Source of the DNA: Brachionus rotundiformis
Lineage: Eukaryota; Rotifera; Eurotatoria; Ploima; Brachionidae
Length of the DNA stretch: 64,000 nt
NCBI GenBank assembly: GCA_016802295.1
Contig: JAESIW010000180.1
Span: 3,889,975-3,953,974, forward strand
Direction of reading: 5' to 3'
Numbering within the stretch: the first letter of the stretch is position 1; each line of letters begins with the position of its first letter. A program made the position numbers and the translations under genes. This document shows, in pieces, positions 12,401 to 23,396 of this stretch. The notes beneath the pieces are model-generated. The model did no database searches. It saw only the letters and a program-made list of their open reading frames with translations, and was not told the DNA's origin.

Positions 12401-15400
12401 CAATATCTCAAGAGATAATAAATTTACAGCACTATGTGGAATTTTTGCCAAAAATTGGAGATCTAATTGTCAATTTATTCGACTTGATAAAACAATATAA
12501 TTTCTCACAAACTGATTTCAATCAATACAGAATTTTTTTAATTACAAACAATTCAAATTTTAAATTGAATCCATCAAATGGTGATTTAATTTTAAAAAAT
12601 CAGCTATTTAATTATAAGACCAGCATCGATCAATATCTAAAATTAGTCTCAAAATCAGTCGAATATTTTCAACTGTTCAAATTGAACATCAAAATAGACA
12701 TTGATAGAATATCAGGCTGTTGGAATGGCTTATCTTTTTCAGATTTGGTTAGCAGTGAGTCTGATTTGGTTCAAATTGGAAGTGAAAAATTGCATCACAA
12801 AAAAATGCTCCTTAATTATTATTTAGAAAATTCAAAATTAGTCAAGTCAATATCAAATGATTTTAATTTAATTTTGTCTGAAAAAATAGAATTTGGTAAT
12901 CATAAGGATTCATTAATTTTTATCGACTCTTCGAATGGCGCTTTAAGTCTAAATAAAACAAAGTTAATTGAGAAACGAATTAGTGAAATTGATTTTTTTG
13001 TCTCTGTGTCAAATGGCTCCAATTTAGAAAGCATTCAAAATAGATTCAAGTGTAAACTTTGGCTGGACTTTGACGACAAGCTTAGTGACATTCTAAAGTT
13101 TGTTGGAATTAACCATGTTATGATTGATTGGATTGTTGACATTAACCAAGTTGCCATTGGAGATTTGATTTTCAGAACCAGAGATTTGATTTTTAATTCA
13201 AGTCAATTGTTTGGTTCTAGATTTAAGTTGGTAACTGAGCAAAATGTTCCATTTAAGCTAAATGAAAATAATGGAGACATCATGCTTGATTCATACAACT
13301 GGCTGAGACAGCAGGACATCAAAGTACTGGTCAAAGTAGATACACATTTTGAATTGGAAATAAGATTTATAGCCAAATCGATGCCAAGGTCGATTTTTTT
13401 CCACAATGATGTATGCGAGAGAAATTCATCTTTTTTAAGAATAAATAACTTATTGAGCTTTGCAAGACCAATATTTGAGCTTAAAATAGGACTAGATGAT
13501 TTCAATCAAAATAGACCAATTTTAAAATTGACCACGACTTATTCCGGAAGCGACTTGAAATTTACATTTGTCAATAATCATGAAGGTTTGCCAAAAATTT
13601 TTAGTTCATTTTTACAACTAAACGAAAATAATGGAGAAGTGAGAACTAAAGTTGGTGAGCTGGAAAATTTTATTAAATTTTGCTCATATTACTCGACTTT
13701 TCCAGTAAATATATTGCTCAATGTAAAAGCTTGGGATGCCAGAGATTTAAATAGATTTGGACACGTGGTTATTAAGATAGAACCCGATTGTAGGCTCAAT
13801 TTTATCAATTCAAAATTTTCGCAGCCCTTTTATTTTACTCAGATACCCAAAACGACAAAAATAGGAGAATTTTTGGCAAATGTTTCACTAGATCTTGCCA
13901 ACTATGAAATAAAATACATCTTGTGCAATAATGAGTCAATAATTAGGATCGATATAGAGACAGGAAGTGTTTTTTTAAATGGAAAATTGAACAAAACTCG
14001 CTACCAAATTGGCATATGTGCCTTGGTTACAGACAAGATGATTTTAAAACCAATCAAAGTTGAAACAAAATTAATAATTGTGGTCAAAGATTTTAAAGAG
14101 ACAACTTTTGGGATAAAAAGTTTTGATTTTAAAGGCAAAAGATATTTTGATCTAAAAATATTTAGTGATAAAAAAAATATTTCCAAAAAGAATTTGATTC
14201 AATTTGACAATGCTTGGAATGCCAAATTTGTATCTTCTCCTGGTTTATTTTCGGTAAATTCATCTACCGGTTGGCTGGACTATTTGTCACCAAATTTAGA
14301 CAACACCAAACAACACAGTTTAAAATTTTTCAGTTCAACCAGACTCGACCAAATTGTTAATTTCAAGATATCATTCGAAGAGACAAAAGTCGATATTTTT
14401 ATTAGACGTGCATGTAAAATTGGTTCAATTATTTACGATCTTGGTCAACAATTTCCAGAATATTTTCAATTTATTGTCCTCAGCAATGAATATGAAGATT
14501 TTTTGAGCTACAATCAAACAAATGGAATGGTTTATTTGAACCAATATCCAAGAAATTTCGACTACCAATTTGAATATTATGCCAAGTTTGCATCAGTGAA
14601 AAGCGATTTTTATATTCTGAAATTAAGAATTAAATTTTTGAATTCTTTGTTTCCAGAATCAGAATCCAGAATGTTCATACCAAAAAAATTGGAACATTTT
14701 GGACGTGAAAATTATTTTTTTAGCTATAGCCAAAAAATGTTTGGTACAAAATCAGCAATTGTGGGTACAATTAAAGACAAATTATCTATCCAATCCGAAA
14801 TTTGTCTTTCAAATAATCGAACATTTGTAAATGTTTTTCATATTGATCAATTTAACCAAATTCAAGTCAACCGATCCAAAATTTTTAGTCTGTATTGTGA
14901 CCTATATGAATTGATTGGCATTTCACCTGATGGTAACAAAGAAGTTATTTATGTAAAGATTGAGAATATTTTAGAATTAAAGTATTTGAATATGACATCA
15001 CAGCTAAACGAAGATTACTCAACTGTTTTAGTCACTGATCTCTCAGAGCGCCAAATTCACTCCATAAATGTTTTTGATATAGTAAAATACAAAAAAAGTT
15101 TGGCTAACTATTTCGACAAACATATTACGCTTGTATTAGGAGAAGAGTTGGTACAAAAGTTTGATTTGGACTCAGCTAATGGATTGTTGGTCTTAAACTT
15201 GACCAAAAACTTCTACAATGGGACTCACTTGGTCAAATTTGAGCTTATTTTAAGAAATGATTATTTCATTAAGAAAATTGGAATACAAATATTTGTAATG
15301 AATGGTGTGGTATCTGGGAACCAGTATTTTTTAAATATTCCAAAAGAACTCGAACTGTTTGGTGAAAAAAAATTAAGTTTTTTAAATTTTTTCGAAAATT

Positions 15401-18219
15401 CAATTTCAGGTGAAAAGTTGAAAACATTCCGTAGTACTGGCATAAAGCTACATATGAAAAATCAACAACCATTTGAGTTTGATTCATTATCAGGAATGTT
15501 AATGCTCAAGCGGCAAACTTATCAGAATTTCTCTCGGTTAATTGAATTAAAGGCTTGTTCATTTAATTCTTGCCAAATGACAAAATTTTTGCTCTGTTAT
15601 AAACCTGATAGAACAAAATGGTTCGATGAGATAAAGAATTATTATAAAAAATACAAGCCTAAAATAGAAGTTGATTTGAATTTTAAAAATTTAAATCCAA
15701 TATTGTTCAAATTAAAAACACTCGGAAACAGTTTGAACCATTTTAAGAGTAATTCAAAAAATGTGGTCATTGGGACAGAAACTGGTCTTGTTTATTTGAA
15801 AAATTTCCGAGACATTGGCGAAAAAAAATATTTTTTAATCTCAAATAATAATTCAGTGGTAGCCGAGCATTTAATTTCGTTTCTGCCTGTTCAAAAAATA
15901 TCCAAAAACAACCAAATTCAAGTAGAAGTTTTTGAAAGAGAGAATGGTAAAAAAAAGTCTATTTATCTCGGAAGTATACAACAAAACTCATTAAAATGTG
16001 AAAATTGGAGCGACAAAAAGTTTTTCCAAGTTGATAGCCAGTGCAATCTATACTTAACCACGAACACAAGTTTTGCATCAACCTTTGGTTCTGAATTAAG
16101 AATTTATGATCCAATGAACCATTTCAAGTCTAAATTTATAGATGTTCAGTTTTCTATGAATTCAATTAAAAATTATCCAAGAAAATATTTTATCCAATTT
16201 AAATATTTTGATAATTCAACTGAAAAGTCTAAAGCCGATATGTACAGATTTCTATGGTCGAAATTCAGCTTTAGTCCATTGGATATTCGGGATTTTAAAG
16301 ATCAAAAATTGCTCGTCTTTCTGGTCAGTTCATCGGTAAATTTACTAAATTTAAACCAATACGGAAAACTTTTGGAAAACAAGTTCCAAATTAAGCAATT
16401 AAGCGTATTTGAAGAAAACCTACAGTACAAAGCAGTCGAAACTGGCTCAGATGACTCAAAAAATTTAATTGTTCATGAAAATTTTATCCTAAATGTACCA
16501 AGCAGACTCGAGATATTTTCAAGCGATGAATCGAAATTTAAAACTAATTATCAATTTGATAAGTTTTCTTTCGAACTTAGAGAAAATCTAAATCTATCGA
16601 TTCAAAATTTGGCAAAATTCAAAATATGGTTTAAAATTGATGGTGATAGAATTGAGCAATTTTTATTTAGCTCAGAATTTAATGGAAAATTAATAACTAG
16701 TGAAGTGTTTGGTAATGGAGTGCGAATAAAGCATAACTTAAATGGGCCAGACAAAATGATTGTTCTTGTGAACCAGATGAAAAATTCAGAATGGTATCAG
16801 CTTGAAATTCGAATTGCGGAAGAAGCAATTTTTGAGCTAAAAAAATGGGAATCCGACCAAAGTTTTTTTCAACATGTTGATTCTTATAAGAATACCAATC
16901 TTTATGTAGATCAATTTTACATCTCCAAATTGTATATAGGCGGTTTACCACTTGACAGCTCAGGTTTTTTATTAGTTGACACGTATTATTCAGATAAACT
17001 AAGTTTTTCATGCTTTGAAATAAATGGCGTTGAAATGTTAGGACCAGTTGGTCTAAGTGAAAAGTATATTGGTGAAAAAAATTATTTCAAAATTGGACAA
17101 AATTACAAAAATTTTGTAGAAACTGAACAATACTTGTATGAACATGGAACAAACATGACAAACGGAATTACCAAAGGCCTCAATTTAACTTTTAATTTTC
17201 AACTGTTAAATAGCACTAGTTTTTCAATTTATCAGCTAATTAGATCTGAAAAATCAGAGCTAATTTTAGACTTGACCAAGGAAAAAATTGAATATTACAT
17301 TTTAAACGATTTAGTGGTATCAATTCAGTTTAAGAGTTTGAAAGCATTAAACACTTTGGAGCTATTTGCCAAGCCAGGTTTAATCAAACTGGTCATAAAT
17401 GGTCTTGCTAAGGAAGCCAACTTTACAAAAACAAATCTCAATTTTGACATATTTAAATCAGATTTATCTATATCAAGCTCATTTGATATTGTTTATAAGA
17501 ACATTTTAATTAATTCAGAAAATATTGGACAATTTTATCTCAACTCAAATTCTGAAATAAAATACAGCCCAGAAAAGAAACCTAAATTGAATAAAAATGT
17601 ATCCAATTTGGAAAATGCTGACCCTAACCTTAAATCAAGTTTAATTTTGATCACGATTTTTGGTTGTATGGTCATGGCATCATTGGCTGTATTGTCTATT
17701 TTGATGATCATTTTTATAAGAAATCGAAGCAGGCGAACAAATATAAGGAACTCTAAATTTAACTCGAGAAATCCACTAGAAATTTCAGTAAATTCGAGTA
17801 CACAAAACTCTCCGATTTCATCTAATTCAGATTTTACTGCCAGCTTGGAAAAGCAAGTATACCCAATAGCAAGTAGCTCTGGTCAGCAAAATTACTTTGA
17901 ATACGACACAACATTGGCAAACAATTCCACTCTATTAGCCAAACAAGCGGCTAAATCTGTTGAAGAAAGCTCTTTATTCAATTTGAGTGACTTGGAACAA
18001 CTGAAAAGCTTTTTAAATTGGACGCCAGATATATACCAATTTTCGAGTGTGCTGAATGAATTTGAAAAATTCACCAACCACAACCACATGTGCTCAATTA
18101 ATGTGAATAATAATTTTTTCAACAGTATTAAAGTTAATAGTGTTTCTACACTGAATGATGACAACATACTCGGCTCATTAAATTTCTATCAAGAATACGA
18201 CAAGCAAACATTTGTCTAA
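6462..18219 (+). CDS. Giant divergent cadherin with laminin-G domains, single-pass membrane protein
   Basis: Two exons, 6462-12296 and 12349-18219, join in frame (GATATAGCAAAG to GTTGAAATA) across a 52-nt intron, giving about 3,901 aa. A likelier start is the second ATG at 6504, which begins a clean signal peptide (MIAITQICILFLVNTVASS). Canonical cadherin marks are few: SGVSLDREF and VDLNDNEPRYP near residue 370, then NDLNDNHPQF near residue 710. Later repeats keep the spacing of beta-strand blocks but have degenerate calcium motifs (for example FDDDPLFF near 1740). Laminin-G-like sequence occupies about 3330-3530 (LYIGGLP) and possibly about 3540-3675. A hydrophobic helix lies at about 3706-3733, followed by RNRSRR and a tail of about 168 residues. 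The tail contains FLNWTPDIYQFSSVLNEF and ends in QTFV, a class-I PDZ-ligand form. Role inferred: cell adhesion or planar polarity of the Fat/Dachsous/protocadherin kind. Orthology is not settled. Confidence 0.85.
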
Positions 18220-18262
18220 TTATTTTTTCAATTTGTATATAGTATTTTTTTCTTATTTTATA

Positions 18263-18268
18263 AATAAA
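18263..18268 (+). promoter_or_regulatory. AATAAA poly(A) signal of the cadherin gene
   Basis: A canonical hexamer 44 bases after the stop codon, followed by T-rich sequence. Confidence 0.55.
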
Positions 18269-18310
18269 TTTTCAAACAAAAATTAGTTTTTCTTTATTCA
18301 TAATAAGGGT

Positions 18311-18398
18311 ATGTTCAGCTTGTTTTAAACAATAGGACTAACTGAAAATAATAAAGCATCACTAAACCATCTGTGATGCAACAATAGATTCTGAACAT
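18311..18398. repeat. Nested inverted repeat
   Basis: Outer arms ATGTTCAG (18311-18318) and CTGAACAT (18391-18398) enclose a 7-bp perfect stem, GCATCAC (18356-18362) with GTGATGC (18373-18379), and a 10-base loop. It lies between the cadherin poly(A) signal and the next promoter. Role unknown. Confidence 0.45.
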
Positions 18399-18485
18399 TA
18401 GTTAATAAACGAGATTTAAAAATAGTTAAGAAAATTTTAAGCAAAAAAAGCATGATTTGGTCGAATTTTCGATCATATTCATGAC

Positions 18486-18493
18486 TATAAATA
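18486..18493 (+). promoter_or_regulatory. TATA box of the small secreted-protein gene
   Basis: TATAAATA lies 60 bases before the ATG at 18546, which would put the transcription start near 18517-18525 and leave a very short leader. Spacing and consensus fit a focused promoter. The start site itself is inferred. Confidence 0.5.
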
Positions 18494-18545
18494 TCTTAAA
18501 ATTATTTTAAAAAAGCTAGACTGGCATTCAGCAAGCTTAGGAAAA

Positions 18546-19112
18546 ATGGTAAAAATTTCGATTCTTTTTTTGGTCGCCTTAATTGCGAGTTCAAATGCAT
18601 GGAGCATGAATCCACGATGGGTTGATTGGTTTAGCTTTCCAGCATGGAAAAGATCTGTAACAAATGAGAGTTTACCACTTCAGGAATCAGAATGTGTGTT
18701 TTTTCGAAAAGAAGGGATCTTAGGGTGCGTAAATGTTGACCGAAATGTGTTAGAATGTCCAGCTGTTATGAACATGACTGGTCTTGATGAGAGCATGTTT
18801 TCCTCATTTTTGGTCGGAATCGACTCAAATGTGTCGTTGGATAGTATTTCAAGATTTAGTTTGTACCCAAGCTTGTCCGATTATCCCTACCATTTGGTTT
18901 CCAAAATGGGTTTAAAAGGAGTCCCAATCGAATTTTGCTTACATGACCAAGTTGATTTGCCAGTATTTGGTGTGCGTGTAACTGACTCATCATGTTTTGG
19001 TCAAATATTGAACGCGGCTAGAAAATGTGGACGAGACAATGTGGTCACATTGAAAAGTTTTGAAATAGAGAAGCCCACTGCTGTTCAATTTACTCATTTA
19101 TATGTCGTTTAA
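18546..19112 (+). CDS. Small secreted cysteine-containing protein of unknown family
   Basis: A single exon of 188 aa. It begins with a strong signal peptide (MVKISILFLVALIASSNA, probable cleavage after SNA). The mature part of about 170 aa has six cysteines, enough for three disulphides, and N-glycosylation sequons NES, NMT and NVS. There is no membrane helix or GPI-like tail, and I recognise no domain. The middle alternates short hydrophobic strands with Ser/Asp turns, which suggests a small extracellular beta-rich fold. A TATA box lies close upstream and AATAAA 90 bases downstream, so the gene looks intact. Location in the secretory pathway is well supported. The function is unknown. Confidence 0.8.
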   Translation: MVKISILFLVALIASSNAWSMNPRWVDWFSFPAWKRSVTNESLPLQESECVFFRKEGILGCVNVDRNVLECPAVMNMTGLDESMFSSFLVGIDSNVSLDSISRFSLYPSLSDYPYHLVSKMGLKGVPIEFCLHDQVDLPVFGVRVTDSSCFGQILNAARKCGRDNVVTLKSFEIEKPTAVQFTHLYVV

Positions 19113-19201
19113 GTTAAAATACACAAATTTAGTATTTGTAAGAATATTTTTTTACAAAGTTTTATTTTGTTTGAATTTTGTACTAAATTTTTTGTGATAA
19201 T

Positions 19202-19207
19202 AATAAA
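19202..19207 (+). promoter_or_regulatory. AATAAA poly(A) signal of the secreted-protein gene
   Basis: The hexamer lies 90 bases after the stop, and further AATAAA copies follow within 15 bases. Confidence 0.5.
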
Positions 19208-20235
19208 TTTAATAAATAAATCTTATTATAAGTACCTAACTCTTTCAATTCACTTTTTTGTAATAAAACGCATGGTAACATTTTTGTTTTTTAACTTAAT
19301 TTTAAAATTTTATTAAGGTTAATAATTAAGAATTTTTTAAATTTAGATTATTTAAGAATTGTTAATTAAACAATTAGAGATAAAATTTTGATAACCATTA
19401 ATGAAAAGAAAAACAGCTTTTCATTTTAATAAAACTATTGTAAGATTTCAGGAGGGACAAAATTTTAAAAATTATTAAATAATAAAATAGTAAAATAATA
19501 TAAGACTGACGAATAAAAAGTCATATTTGGCAATTAAGCGTTAATTTCATAGAGTATTAATGAGGAAAACAAATTTAAGCTGATAAAGAAATCTGCTGGA
19601 AAACAAAGAACCAAAAAAATTCGACTTTTTGTCAATGTGCAAAAAAATAAAAATAAGAGCCAGTCATTTACAATTTAATTTTTTCTAAAAAAAGAAAATT
19701 TTTGGCTCCAAAATAAAGATTTACTTTAAATTTTATTTATAAACTTTAGTGTTTCTGACTTGACTCTTGACTTTTATATATTTTATGCACTTAATCCCAT
19801 TTGATATAAAACAAAATTAAAAATAAAATTAAAATATATTATTAATTAGGAAGAAAAATATCAAGGTAAAACTATAAGATCAATATAGACAATTCTATAC
19901 CATAAATAAACCCAAACCCTAGCTGGGTCCTTGTTAATCTCTAAATTTGTAATAACAAATAGATGACTTAAAGACGACTTGCGACTCTTTTGATAATCAA
20001 AATATAGATTAATTTAGGATCTTATAATTTTTCTTTTTTTACAACTAGATTTCTCAATTTTAAAATTATATTCATATTATTTTATATTAGAGTACATAAA
20101 AGCCACAGTCAGTATAAAGAACAATAAAATAATAAAGTATATCATACTGGTAAAGAAGCTCGATTGAGATATATAACATTAAGTTCATTAAAATTTGAAT
20201 ATGAACAACGATTTCTGAATTTTTACATATTTATA

Positions 20236-20905
20236 AAGTAGGGGGCTACCTCATCCCTACAAATAAAATCTACTCACCACAATATTAAAACTCTTCCCCA
20301 CATTTCAAAACTTTTCACCACAAAATTAGAATACTTTATGAAAAAATCTCTTAGCACAAAACAAAAACTTTTGAGCACAAAATATTAAAGTATAAAACTT
20401 ATCTCTAGCACAAAACTCTTTTATAATAAAACTAAGTGTTTTTGTTTTTTTCTCAAGAATTTTGAAATAATTAAATATTATTCGGTTACCGATAATCATT
20501 TTGAAAGCACTCCTGTTCCTTGCATTGAGAAAAAAATTTAGCAAAAATTCTGTCAAAATGGGAAAACTATAGACACATTTCAAAGTATATTTACGAATAT
20601 AAAGGCAATTATAGTTTGAATTCAAAAAATTTGATTGTGATTGTAAGCATTATCTAAAATAGATATTGTTCCCATCAATTGGCACCTATTAATCTGTTAA
20701 ATGAAAAAGAATTTGTAAATAAAACGAAAAAAGGCAGATCAAAGAATTCAAAGAAGTGATGCGAATAGAATAATTAAAGACTTGAAAATCTGAAATTTAT
20801 TTTTGTGTTTAAAAGTCATTTGTGGTGAAGAGAAACCAGTGTTTGTGTAGAAAAGTTTTTCGTTTGTGGGGAGATATTTTATTGTGGGGAAACAATAATC
20901 TCTTG
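20236..20905. repeat. Mirrored arrays of degenerate ~20-bp CCACA repeats
   Basis: The left cluster (about 20250-20425) has at least six units on the + strand, of a form near AACTYTTNNSCACAAAA: CTCACCACAATATT, CTTCCCCACATTTC, TTTCACCACAAAATT, TCTTAGCACAAAAC, TTTGAGCACAAAAT and TCTAGCACAAAAC. The right cluster (about 20815-20900) shows the same motif on the - strand: TCCCCACAATAAAA, TCTCCCCACAAACG, TTTCTACACAAACA and CTTCACCACAAATG. About 390 bases of unrelated sequence separate the clusters. Such symmetry fits the subterminal repeats of a DNA transposon, or a decayed palindrome. No transposase is visible. Confidence 0.6.
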
Positions 20906-21301
20906 ATAAAGTGTCTTTTTTTGAATGAAGTTTTATATTTTAACATACTAGATTTTTGTGATTTCATTGACAAAAGATTAAATATTGGGTTTAAATATGT
21001 CAAAATATGCTAGTTGACCATATTTTATAAAATTTACTTAGATGCACTTAGATAATATAGTTTGTTATTATTTAAGTGTTAGAGATAAATGTAACAAATT
21101 CATGCTATTTTGGGATAAGTGATTTAAATACATCAAATTATTTAATTAATCTTTTTTTAAAAGCTTTTTAATTATGTTTTTTAAAATTAATCAGTGTTGA
21201 CTTTTGTACTGCAAAACTTATCTTATAGAAAACTCAACTGACTTTTTTAATTTAATTTTTGATTAGAATAAATCAAAGCCAAAAAAATTAACTAACGATC
21301 G

Positions 21302-21307
21302 TTTATT
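21302..21307 (-). promoter_or_regulatory. AATAAA poly(A) signal of aminopeptidase copy 1
   Basis: TTTATT on the + strand, 76 bases downstream of the stop codon on the - strand. Confidence 0.45.
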
Positions 21308-21382
21308 ATTATCTAAGTTTTTTGCTATGAATTAAAAAAATTCTAAAAATTGTTAAAATAATAAATTTTTTGCCTTTAATAA

Positions 21383-23396
21383 TTATATGCTTGGAATGAT
21401 ATAATTATAGGCAAATGATGGAAGAGGAGCACCGGTAGGGATGCCAGGAAATGGGCCAGAGCTTCCAGCAATATCGATATGGGAATATGGAATTTGTTGA
21501 TCCGACTGTTTTCCATGCTAAAAAAATTAAAATAAATTATATAAAGTTAAATAAACAATTTCTTTACTTTTTCTAATCCGCTGGCCATGATTAAAAAAGC
21601 TGCTGGAAATTGATGACCTCTTGGATCCATTGTTGATGGATTGTTGGTTGCTTGAAGGATATCTTCGTACTCACTTTTTCCAGCGATTGCTTTATAATCT
21701 TCTCTCTTAATTGAAGAAATTTCATAAGGATCAGCAATTAAATCTCCATTTTGATGTAGATTTTGATCAATATGTTCACTTTTTGCTGGTCCATTTGACA
21801 AAACAGCCTTTAAAAAATATTCAGAAAACTAATTGGAAAAAAAGACATTATTTACTGTATAGTTTGGACCATATGCTCTAATCACATGACCTGTTAGTGT
21901 AGCGATAGTGAATAAATGTGGATTAACTTCCTTAAGTGCCATCTCTTTTGCTTCACATAAAACATCAACCATTGCCATTCTGCCTTCAGCATCAGTGTTT
22001 CCAACTCTGATTCGTTTCTGTGAACGAGCAGTAATTATTTCATCAGAGACATAGCATTCTTTAATAAAATAATCATTAAAAAATAAATATAAAAAAAATA
22101 TGAAACCTTCTCCAATGCTATTTCTTGCCATACACATACTACCGTACACTTTCAAACCTTTAGGCTTAAGCAGTGACAATGTTTTGAAAAATCCGGCTAC
22201 AAAAGCAGCACCACATTTGTCACGATGCATGCCAGACATGTGACCTCCGGCTTTAACATCAGCACCACCAGTGTCATATGTAATGCCTTTGCCAACTAAA
22301 AATAAGGTTCTATCGACTTCTTTTGACTCTGGACTGTACTCAAGTTTAATTATTCTTCCAGCATGTCTCTCAGTTGCTTTTTATATAATTTTATAATATT
22401 TATTAAAGATAAAATTTGAAATTACAATTGGCAGCTCTATTGACGGCAGCAAAACAAGGGTACTCTTTTAAAAAAGTCTCTTGGCCCTCAATAACATTCA
22501 CTTTAATGTCACTTGATTTGAATAGTTCTTTAACATAGTCTGCTACGTTTGGAGCAGACATTCTTTCTGGATCCGAACCACCAATATCTCTGGTAACAAT
22601 TCTACCTAATTCAATTGCATTCACTACATTTATTATTCTTTCTGCTTCCTGATTATTTTCATTCCAGTAGCCTAGCTTTTCTACTTTAAGTAGACCTTCG
22701 CTTTTTTTTGCCTCTCTCAATTCCAATGGCTTTTAATTTTAAGATTGTTAAATATAACGATATGGATATACTTAAAGATTTTACATTATACAAACCATGT
22801 AGTGCTCCTAATAGAGCAACTTCCTCTGACAGGTTAAATGTTCCTTTTGATGCATTTATCAATAAAGGTCTTTTGCTGCCCGCTCCCAAAGCTCTTAATT
22901 TAATTTTTTTAAATTTATTTTAGATAAAAATTTATCAACTACTTTTTGACACCAGCTTCAGCAGCATCAGCAATTCTTCTAGAATCATCTTGATCCCGAT
23001 CGACTGGTCCGGTAGGAGAATATATCTAAAAAGGGACATCAAAATTTAGTGCCGTATTTTTTTTAAATTATATTTTCACATACCACTCTTTTTTTATTTA
23101 TCACAGAAAAACATGTCTCATTTTCGAAATTTTTGTTTAACTTAAAAAAAAAATGATACTTTATAAATTTTATATTTCTTGATTATTACATCGGCTATTA
23201 GTTTAAGTTCGTCGGAAATTTCAGAAAATGATCCATTATTTAAAACATTGTTATTCAAATTGGTCGCTATTATTACAAATGCGTCAAATTGACTGTCAAA
23301 TGGATTCGAAGTGGCAATTAATGGAAGATTATTACTTAAAAATTTATAAATTAAATGATGAGCTAAAAATTTGAAATTTTACTTTAAATAATCCAT
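21383..23396 (-). CDS. Peptidase M17 leucyl aminopeptidase, copy 1 (probably cytosolic)
   Basis: Ten exons in transcript order: 23396-23383, 23334-23190, 23140-23084, 23025-22943, 22893-22785, 22729-22426, 22376-22107, 22058-21856, 21807-21568 and 21517-21383. They give 1,560 nt and 519 aa, and every junction is in phase. M17 enzymes are two-metal hexamers that remove N-terminal residues. The metal and catalytic set is complete: GKGITYDTGGADVKAGG (Lys, Asp and catalytic Lys), MHRDKCGAA (Asp) and GNTDAEGRM (Asp, Glu, catalytic Arg). The divergent N domain includes IYSPTGPVDRDQDD. The start MDYL has an in-frame stop just upstream and no targeting signal. The overall style resembles the nematode W07G4.4/NPEPL1 branch more than LAP3; this is from memory. 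Exon sizes 3 to 9 are identical to copy 2. Confidence 0.88.
22258..22791 (-). repeat. Near-identical tract shared with aminopeptidase copy 2 (partner about 25420-25955)
   Basis: From about 22440 to 22790 this copy differs from 25605-25955 at only five positions, including across the intron 22730-22784. Identity stops abruptly at the end of exon 5. Part of exon 7 (about 22130-22340) is also unusually similar, while the intron between them (22377-22425) is not. The pattern indicates recent gene conversion. Confidence 0.8.

Larger units (their letters stand above)
18220..18545. other. Short spacer between cadherin and secreted-protein gene
   Basis: This holds the cadherin 3' UTR and poly(A) signal, a nested inverted repeat (18311-18398) and a TATA-type promoter just before the next ATG. 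No other gene is visible. Confidence 0.6.
19113..21382. other. Intergenic region with mirrored short-repeat arrays
   Basis: About 2.3 kb without a supportable gene. It carries the poly(A) signals of both flanking genes and, at about 20236-20905, two oppositely oriented clusters of CCACA-type repeats. Open frames at 20326-20625 (-), 20809-21003 (-) and 20822-21013 (+) are by-products of those repeats. Confidence 0.6.

Noticed and set aside
20326..21013. Three small open frames around the repeat arrays
   Set aside because: They translate the CCACA repeat clusters themselves and have no independent support.
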